Source: Hymenobacter jejuensis (lineage in GTDB: Bacteria > Bacteroidota > Bacteroidia > Cytophagales > Hymenobacteraceae). Taken from it: DNA of 64,000 nt. The stretch is from contig NZ_CP040896.1 of NCBI RefSeq assembly GCF_006337165.1, forward strand, positions 2,046,001 to 2,110,000, read 5' to 3'. The notes below the pieces were generated by a model. The model saw only the letters and a list, made by a program, of their open reading frames with translations, was not told the DNA's origin and did not search any database. The translations under genes were made by a program, and so were the position numbers. This document shows, in pieces, positions 58,646-64,000 of this stretch; position 1 is the first letter of the stretch, and each line of letters starts with the position of its first letter.

Positions 58646-60073
58646 ATGCGTACTTCTTTTCGCTGGCTAGCGGCCTCGTTGCTAAGCCTTTCCGTGTTGT
58701 CCTGCGCCAAGCAGGAAATGGTTTCGCCCACCCCGACGGCCGTGTCGGCCTCCGCCGATGTAAGCGCTACCGGCTTCCCCGAAACGTTTGAGTCGGGCAC
58801 CAAAACGGCGTACACCGCGGGCAGCGTGACGCTCGGCTCCGGCTCCTGGACCCTCGACGACGCCCTGCTCGGTAATACCACTGCCGACCACAAAACGGGT
58901 ACGCAATCGGCCCGCGTCCGCAACCTCGGCACGCTGACCATGAACTTTAACACCACGGCCGGCGTGGGCGTCGTGACGGTGCAACACGCCGTGTACGGCA
59001 CCGACGGGAGCAGCCAATGGGAACTGTGGGCTTCCACCAACAGCGGCAGCTCTTACGCCAAAGTTGGCTCCACCATTACCAGCTCCAGCACTACGCTCCA
59101 GACGGCTTCCTTTACCGTGAACTTGGCCGGCAGCGTGCGGCTGCAAATTCGCAAAACGTCGGGGGGCACCAACCGCATCAACCTCGACAACATCACCGTC
59201 GAGCAGTACGGCGGTACCACGCCGCCACCTACCGGCACGGGCAAGAAATTTTTGTTTGACGCCACCCACGCCGAAACCGCCGGCAATGCCGATTGGGTGC
59301 TCGACGTAGACAACGGCGTGGTACCACGCTACCCCACGCCGGCTGCTTCGGGCATCACCAGCACCACCCCCGAAACCTACTGGACGGGCGCGCTGTCCTC
59401 GTGGGGCGTGGCGTTGGTAAAGCAAGGGCATCAGGTTGAGAATCTGCCGGTTGGCACGGCCATTACGTATGGCAATACTTCTAATCCGCAGGATTTGGCC
59501 AACTACAATGTGTTCGTGATCGACGAGCCCAATACCTTGTTTACGTCGGCTGAAAAAACAGCCATCCTGAGTTTTGTGCGCAACGGCGGCGGCTTGTTTA
59601 TGATCTCGGACCACGACGTTTCGGACCGCAACAACGACGGCTACGATTCGCCCGCCATCTGGAACGACCTAATGAACTCCAACTCGGTACAAGCCAATCC
59701 TTTCGGTTTCAGCATTGATAAGAACAACATCGTCGAGACGTCCAGCAACGTGCGCACCGGCACCAACGCCATCCTGAATGGTTCGCAAGGCACCGTGACG
59801 CAGATCAAATACAGCAACGGCGCTACCATCACCGTCAATTCCACGGTGGCCACGCCGCTGATCTGGCGCTCGACTTCCACGCAGGGCAATGCCAACGTGC
59901 TATGTGCCAGCAGCACCTTCGGTACCGGCCGCGTGGTGGTAGTCGGCGATAGCTCCCCCGCTGACGACGGCACCGGCAGCCCCGGCAACACCGTTTACCC
60001 CGGCTGGACGGAAATCGCTAGCCACGCCAAGCTGCACATGAATGCTTCGTTGTGGTTGGCGAAGTTGCAGTAG
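58646..60073 (+). CDS. Surface lipoprotein with beta-sandwich and Rossmann-like C-terminal domain
   Basis: 475 aa. The lipoprotein signal ends in VLSCAKQE. Residues 40-185 are a Ser/Thr/Gly-rich beta-sandwich like carbohydrate-binding or MAM/jelly-roll modules (WTLDDALLGNTTADHKTGTQ, LQIRKTSGGTNRINLDNITV). A PPPTGTG linker leads to a C-terminal domain beginning KKFLFDATHAETAGNADWVL with NYNVFVIDEPNTLFTSAEKT and NGGGLFMISDHDVSDRNNDG, reminiscent of ThuA/GATase-like or DUF4350 folds. The conserved Asp/His cluster (DHDVSD) may be an active or metal site. Function unknown. Confidence 0.65.
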   Translation: MRTSFRWLAASLLSLSVLSCAKQEMVSPTPTAVSASADVSATGFPETFESGTKTAYTAGSVTLGSGSWTLDDALLGNTTADHKTGTQSARVRNLGTLTMNFNTTAGVGVVTVQHAVYGTDGSSQWELWASTNSGSSYAKVGSTITSSSTTLQTASFTVNLAGSVRLQIRKTSGGTNRINLDNITVEQYGGTTPPPTGTGKKFLFDATHAETAGNADWVLDVDNGVVPRYPTPAASGITSTTPETYWTGALSSWGVALVKQGHQVENLPVGTAITYGNTSNPQDLANYNVFVIDEPNTLFTSAEKTAILSFVRNGGGLFMISDHDVSDRNNDGYDSPAIWNDLMNSNSVQANPFGFSIDKNNIVETSSNVRTGTNAILNGSQGTVTQIKYSNGATITVNSTVATPLIWRSTSTQGNANVLCASSTFGTGRVVVVGDSSPADDGTGSPGNTVYPGWTEIASHAKLHMNASLWLAKLQ

Positions 60074-60097
60074 GTCAAGTATTTGAAACTATATTAT

Positions 60098-60134
60098 AAA
60101 AAGCCCGCTTCCCTAACAGGAAGCGGGCTTTTTG
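60098..60134 (+). terminator. Terminator after the 58646 lipoprotein
   Basis: Perfect 15-bp stem AAAAAGCCCGCTTCC / GGAAGCGGGCTTTTT with a short loop. Confidence 0.88.
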
Positions 60135-60156
60135 TGTTTTCTGCGTTAAGGCTAGT

Positions 60157-60291
60157 GCTAAGCCCCCCTCCTTTTTTAAGGAGGGGTTGGGGGTGGTAAA
60201 AGCCGTTGAACGGCAACTAGCTCTAGTTTTTACTTCTAGTCTTTACCACCCCCAACCCCTCCTTAAAAAAGGAGGGGAGCTAGTTTTTAGC
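60157..60291. repeat. Nested palindromic repeat, copy B
   Basis: Same structure as copy A at 21277-21402, including the related centre GTTGAACGGCAACTAGCTCT. Outer ends extend to GCTA / TTTTTAGC. It sits upstream of the secreted amylase gene. Confidence 0.8.
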
Positions 60292-60374
60292 TCTTGGGCT
60301 TCTCCAGCCCTTTTTGCATGTCCTTGCCAACAGCCCTACCTTTCCTCCTTGTTTTCACGCTCTGATTTCTGATC

Positions 60375-62291
60375 ATGAAGTTCTTCCCCGCCTTCGCCTT
60401 GGGGCTGTCGTCGTTGCTGGCGGCGGCTCACGCCGAACCGGTTGCCGCCCAAATAACCCAAGTGGCCGGCCTCGCAGCCAACGCTGCCCGCGTGGCTGCC
60501 GCAAACAAAGCCGCCGGCATCAGCCGCATCGACCCGACATTTTGGTGGGTCGGCATGAAAAACCCCAAGCTACAACTCTTGGTACACGGCCCCGGCATTG
60601 GCGCCAGTCAGGTAAGCCTCAACTATGCCGGCGTAACCTTAGAAGGTACCCAGAAGCTGGACAATCCCAACTATCTGGTTATCAACTTAAATGTTAGCGC
60701 CGCCACTAAGCCCGGCAAGCTCGCGCTGACCTTCAGCGGGCCCAAAAAGACGACTTACCAATACGAATTGCGTGCCCGCAGTACCGACAAAAACCGGGTG
60801 CAGGGCATCAATAGCAGCGACTTCATCTACTTCCTGATGCCGGACCGCTTCTCCAATGGTGACCCGAAGAACGACGTAGTAAAAGGCACCCGCGTCAACC
60901 ACATTGCCCGCGACTCGATGTATGCCCGCCATGGCGGCGACCTGAAGGGCATTGAGAATCACTTCGATTACCTGAAATCGATGGGCGTAACGGCCATCTG
61001 GCCCACGCCGGTGGTCGAGAACGATATGCCCAAGGCTAGCTACCACGGCTACGCCCTCACCGACTACTACGCCGTTGACCCACGCTACGGCTCCAACGAA
61101 GAGTATGTGCAATTTGTGCAACATGCTCACCAACAAGGACTTAAAGTAATCCATGATGTGGTGCTCAACCACATGGGTAGCTATAACTACCTACAACTCG
61201 ACCCACCGACCAAAGACTGGGTGCACCAGTGGCCCACCTTCACGCGCAGCAACTACAACTCGCAGGCCCTCAACGATCCTTACCGCGCGCAATACGACAG
61301 CAAGCTCTACAATGACGGCTGGTTTGACACCACCATGCCCGACCTTAACCAGTCGAATCCGCTGGTGGCCAACTACATCATCCAGAACTTCATCTGGTGG
61401 ATAGAATACACGGGCCTCGACGGCTACCGCATCGATACGTACCCGTACTCCGACACGAAGTTTCTGATGGACTGGAACACGGCACTGCTCAATGAGTATC
61501 CGCAGTTGCATATGTTTGGCGAAGCTTGGGTTGGGAGCACGGCCCAGCAAGCCTTCTTTGCCCGCAACATTTTCCAGCCGGTCAATGGTTACAAGTCCAA
61601 CCTGCCGGGCGTGCTCGATTTTCAGTCTAACGCCGCCATTCAAGATGCACTCCGGAAAGAAAACCCGAATGTGAGCAGGCTTTATGACGCCTTGCAGGGC
61701 GACTGGATGTACGAGGACGCCACGCGCAACGTGGTATTTATGGATAATCACGACATGAGCCGCATTTATTCGGTGATTGGCGAAGACCTGGACCGCCTGA
61801 AGATGGGCTTTGCCTGGCTGCTGACCACTCGCGGCATCCCGCAGCTTTACTACGGCACCGAGATTCTGATGAAAAATTTCTCAAACCCCGACGGCCTGGT
61901 GCGCGCCGACTTCCCCGGCGGCTTCTCCGGCGACAAGAGCAACAAGTTCACGGCTGCCGGCCGCAACGCCCAAGAAAATGAGGCATTTACCTACGTCAGC
62001 AAGCTCGGCACCTACCGCAAGTCGCACCCGGTGCTGCAAACCGGCAAACTCATGCAGTTCATCCCTAACGACGGGGTGTACACCTATTTCCGCTACAACG
62101 ACCAGGGCCAAACCGTGATGGTAATGATGAACTCCAACAAGCAGGAAAAGACCATCGATGGTGCCCGGTTTGCCGAGCGCACCAACGGGTTCACTTCGGC
62201 GCAAGAGGTCGTGACCGGCGCAACGGTTTCCAGCCTGAAGTCCTTTAAGATTCCGGGTCAGACGGCTTGGGTATTGGAATTGCATAAGTAG
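60375..62291 (+). CDS. Secreted GH13 alpha-amylase family enzyme (cyclomaltodextrinase-like)
   Basis: 638 aa with a signal peptide (MKFFPAFALGLSSLLAAAHA). Residues 40-130 fit a cyclomaltodextrinase-type N-terminal beta domain; the TIM barrel follows (FIYFLMPDRFSNGDPKND). The catalytic triad is D354 in GYRIDTYPY, E383 in MFGEAWVG and D460 in MDNHDMSR; region I is IHDVVLNHMG. It hydrolyses alpha-1,4 glucans or maltodextrins, probably in the periplasm. A second GH13 gene starts a kilobase downstream, so this may be a small starch-use group, though no SusC/SusD pair is visible. Confidence 0.92.
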   Translation: MKFFPAFALGLSSLLAAAHAEPVAAQITQVAGLAANAARVAAANKAAGISRIDPTFWWVGMKNPKLQLLVHGPGIGASQVSLNYAGVTLEGTQKLDNPNYLVINLNVSAATKPGKLALTFSGPKKTTYQYELRARSTDKNRVQGINSSDFIYFLMPDRFSNGDPKNDVVKGTRVNHIARDSMYARHGGDLKGIENHFDYLKSMGVTAIWPTPVVENDMPKASYHGYALTDYYAVDPRYGSNEEYVQFVQHAHQQGLKVIHDVVLNHMGSYNYLQLDPPTKDWVHQWPTFTRSNYNSQALNDPYRAQYDSKLYNDGWFDTTMPDLNQSNPLVANYIIQNFIWWIEYTGLDGYRIDTYPYSDTKFLMDWNTALLNEYPQLHMFGEAWVGSTAQQAFFARNIFQPVNGYKSNLPGVLDFQSNAAIQDALRKENPNVSRLYDALQGDWMYEDATRNVVFMDNHDMSRIYSVIGEDLDRLKMGFAWLLTTRGIPQLYYGTEILMKNFSNPDGLVRADFPGGFSGDKSNKFTAAGRNAQENEAFTYVSKLGTYRKSHPVLQTGKLMQFIPNDGVYTYFRYNDQGQTVMVMMNSNKQEKTIDGARFAERTNGFTSAQEVVTGATVSSLKSFKIPGQTAWVLELHK

Positions 62292-62313
62292 CTATTTGTA
62301 AGTAACTTGTAAA

Positions 62314-62357
62314 AAAACGGCCGTTGCTAAGTATTCAAGCTTAGCAACGGCCGTTTT
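62314..62357 (+). terminator. Terminator after the GH13 gene
   Basis: Perfect 18-bp stem AAAACGGCCGTTGCTAAG / CTTAGCAACGGCCGTTTT with an 8-nt loop. Confidence 0.88.
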
Positions 62358-62472
62358 GGCGAATAGTCTGTTTTGTGTCGTTGTCGAAGCTGAGAAAATG
62401 CTGCGGATAAATACGGGAATTTGAGTCCTTAAAACCCATCAGTTGCGTATTTTAGGGAAACGACTCCTTGCC

Positions 62473-63180
62473 ATGACAGACATCACCGATCAAGTTGCCA
62501 TCGTTACCGGGGCGAGCCGCGGCATTGGGCGGGCTACGGCATTGTTGCTGGCCATGCAAGGCGCCAAAGTGGTGTGCGTAGCCCGCTCCGCCGACGAGCT
62601 GGAAGAAGTAGCCCACAAAACCCACGGCTTGGCCGTGCCCGCCGACGTAGCCGACGAAGTCGATGCCCAAAACGTAGTCGATGAAGCGCTACTTCACTTC
62701 GGTCGCCTCGATATTCTGGTGTGCAACGCGGGGGTGGGCAGCTTCGACACGCTGGAAAACGTGCTGGCCACCGAATGGGACCGTATTTTCGACGTGAACG
62801 TGAAGGGCACTTTTCTGATGTGCAAAGCCGTAGTGCCGCACCTGAAATTGCAAGGCAGCGGCCATATTATAGGCATCACGTCGGATGTGGCCCGGCGTAC
62901 TTTCGCTCATGGCTCGGTGTATGGTTCGAGCAAATATGCGCAGGACGCCCTGCTGAGCGCCCTGCGCAAGGAAGTGCGGTCGTTCGGCGTGAAAGTTAGC
63001 AGCATCTATCCGGGTCTGGTCGATACGCATTTCAATGATGCTCAGCCCGGTAGCCCCGAGGCCGAAAAAACCCATCTCAAACCCTCCGACATTGCCCAGG
63101 CCGTCCGCTATGTACTCGAAGCGCCCCCGCACGTAGTGATCGACGAGCTGATGATTCACCCGCTGACGCAGGACTATTGA
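62473..63180 (+). CDS. Short-chain dehydrogenase/reductase (SDR)
   Basis: 235 aa from ATG 62473. The NAD(P)-binding motif is VTGASRGIGRATALL, the NAG motif is LVCNAGVGSFD, and the active site is YGSSKYAQ (YxxxK) after a Ser-containing strand (IIGITSDVA). It belongs to the classical SDR family (FabG-like), oxidising or reducing an unknown alcohol or ketone. It lies between the two GH13 genes but is separated from the first by a terminator, so a functional link is not implied. Confidence 0.88.
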   Translation: MTDITDQVAIVTGASRGIGRATALLLAMQGAKVVCVARSADELEEVAHKTHGLAVPADVADEVDAQNVVDEALLHFGRLDILVCNAGVGSFDTLENVLATEWDRIFDVNVKGTFLMCKAVVPHLKLQGSGHIIGITSDVARRTFAHGSVYGSSKYAQDALLSALRKEVRSFGVKVSSIYPGLVDTHFNDAQPGSPEAEKTHLKPSDIAQAVRYVLEAPPHVVIDELMIHPLTQDY

Positions 63181-63284
63181 GGCCCGAAACGGGAAGAAAC
63201 GCCGCTGCCCAGTTTCGGATTCACTGCGCCAATCATCGCAAATAGGCTCCTTGCAATCGGTAACCTGTTATCTTACCGGTCGAT

Positions 63285-64000
63285 ATGAAGAAAGTCCTAC
63301 TGCCGTTGGCTGCCTTGGCGCTTGCTTTGGCTGCATTTAGAATTCCTTTTTCTTCCCCCAATTCCGCGCCTGTGGCCGAGCCAATTTCCCTTGCGGACCC
63401 TAATACGACCGAGGAAGTGCCTCAAGATAATAAGCTGATTATCTATCAGTTAATGACGCGCCTGTTTGGCAACAAAGCCACTACCAACAAGCACTACGGC
63501 ACCCTCGCCGAAAACGGTGTAGGCAAGTTTAACGACATCACCGATACGGCCTTGCTCGCGATCAAGAAGCTGGGCGCGTCGCATGTGTGGTTTACGGGCG
63601 TCATCGAGCACGCCACCATGACCGACTATACCAAGCACGGCATTGCCCTCGACGACGCCGATGTGGTGAAAGGCCGCGCCGGGTCGCCCTACGCCATCAA
63701 GGATTATTACGACGTGGCCCCCGACTTGGCCGTGAACGTGCCCAACCGCATGGCCGAGTTTGAGGCCTTGGTCAAGCGCACCCACAGCCACGGCCTGAAG
63801 GTCATTATCGACTTCATTCCCAACCACGTAGCCCGCACCTATAAATCGGATGCCAAGCCCGCGGGCGTGGTAGACTTGGGCGAGAAAGACGACAAAACCA
63901 AGGCCTTCGCGCCCAACAACAACTTCTACTACCTGCCCGGCCAAGCCTTCGTGGTGCCCAAGGAGTACAACCCCCTCGGGCTGGGCGCAGGGCCACGGGA
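63285..64000 (+). CDS. Secreted GH13 alpha-amylase family protein, truncated by the window edge
   Basis: The first 238 codons from ATG 63285, open to the end. The signal peptide is MKKVLLPLAALALALAAFRI, followed by a spacer and then the barrel start KLIIYQLMTRLFGNK. Features include LGASHVWFTGVIEHAT and region I as GLKVIIDFIPNHVARTY. The catalytic residues of regions II-IV lie beyond the window. It resembles exported alpha-amylases of Bacteroidota and probably works with the upstream GH13 enzyme. Confidence 0.85.
   Translation, partial: MKKVLLPLAALALALAAFRIPFSSPNSAPVAEPISLADPNTTEEVPQDNKLIIYQLMTRLFGNKATTNKHYGTLAENGVGKFNDITDTALLAIKKLGASHVWFTGVIEHATMTDYTKHGIALDDADVVKGRAGSPYAIKDYYDVAPDLAVNVPNRMAEFEALVKRTHSHGLKVIIDFIPNHVARTYKSDAKPAGVVDLGEKDDKTKAFAPNNNFYYLPGQAFVVPKEYNPLGLGAGPR

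Larger units (their letters stand above)
60074..60374. other. Spacer holding a terminator and the 130-bp repeat
   Basis: The 300 bp between the lipoprotein and the amylase gene contain TCAAGTATTTG just after the stop (like the right half of the AT-rich family), a terminator at 60098-60134 and repeat copy B at 60157-60291. The last 80 bp presumably include the amylase promoter, which I could not locate. Confidence 0.6.

Overview
The window looks like a piece of a Bacteroidota chromosome, most likely Hymenobacter or a close relative in Hymenobacteraceae (inference). The reasons are GC-rich coding DNA (about 58-60% by eye) separated by very AT-rich spacers, several near-consensus TAnnTTTG -7 promoter boxes, little sign of Shine-Dalgarno use, frequent TTG/GTG starts, two GH92 mannosidases, a crtD-cruF type carotenoid gene pair, and many exported proteins with Bacteroidota-like signal peptides. 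I saw no rRNA, tRNA, CRISPR array, prophage or insertion sequence.

Layout. 1-11 kb: the tail of an unknown gene, a secreted TPR protein, a PlsC-type acyltransferase, a putative zinc-peptidase lipoprotein, a metallophosphoesterase plus exported-protein pair, two GH92 mannosidases and a low-GC orphan gene. 11-22 kb: a sensor kinase with a cNMP-type sensor domain next to a response-regulator/thioredoxin-reductase-like fusion, radA, a thioredoxin-fold protein without its cysteines, a GT-C glycosyltransferase, an MBL-fold hydrolase and a radical SAM/SPASM protein. 22-34 kb: a large secreted zinc metalloprotease, an erythromycin-esterase-family protein, small conserved proteins, an inositol monophosphatase, the rsmI-lnt overlap, a pterin dehydratase, two very hydrophilic small proteins, a PPP-type phosphatase and an ECF sigma gene with a membrane TPR partner. 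34-47 kb: housekeeping genes (glyA, tatC, rpiB, rbfA), a methyltransferase, a LolC/E-like permease, a SNF2 helicase, a bioF/kbl-like enzyme, a SRPBCC-like protein and a GNAT. 47-64 kb: an RlmI-like methyltransferase, crtD-cruF, a TetR regulator, thioredoxin with a small partner, a GDSL esterase, a large hybrid histidine kinase, an alpha-glucan-phosphorylase-like protein, a PA2169/DUF2383-like protein, an unusual lipoprotein, and a GH13 - SDR - GH13 group running off the end.

The most interesting signal is not a gene. A family of short AT-rich palindromes is scattered through the window, with at least a dozen good copies. Each has a central ATTRT (R = A or G), inner TTG/CAA flanks and arms that roughly follow GTAANTANTTG / CAANTANTTAC. 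Most sit just after a stop codon, sometimes supplying the TAA itself. A few abut start codons and one lies inside a coding gene. Arm sequences differ between copies but pair within a copy, in the best case over 24 bp. A second repeat, a nested palindrome of about 130 bp, occurs twice. Protein oddities include a phosphorylase-like enzyme with threonine at the expected PLP-lysine position and a GH92 pair that differs in the residues tied to alpha-1,2 specificity.

Functional themes are surface glycan use (GH92, GH13, alpha-glucan phosphorylase-like), envelope biogenesis (lnt, LolC/E-like, tatC, PlsC), carotenoids, and stress or redox signalling.
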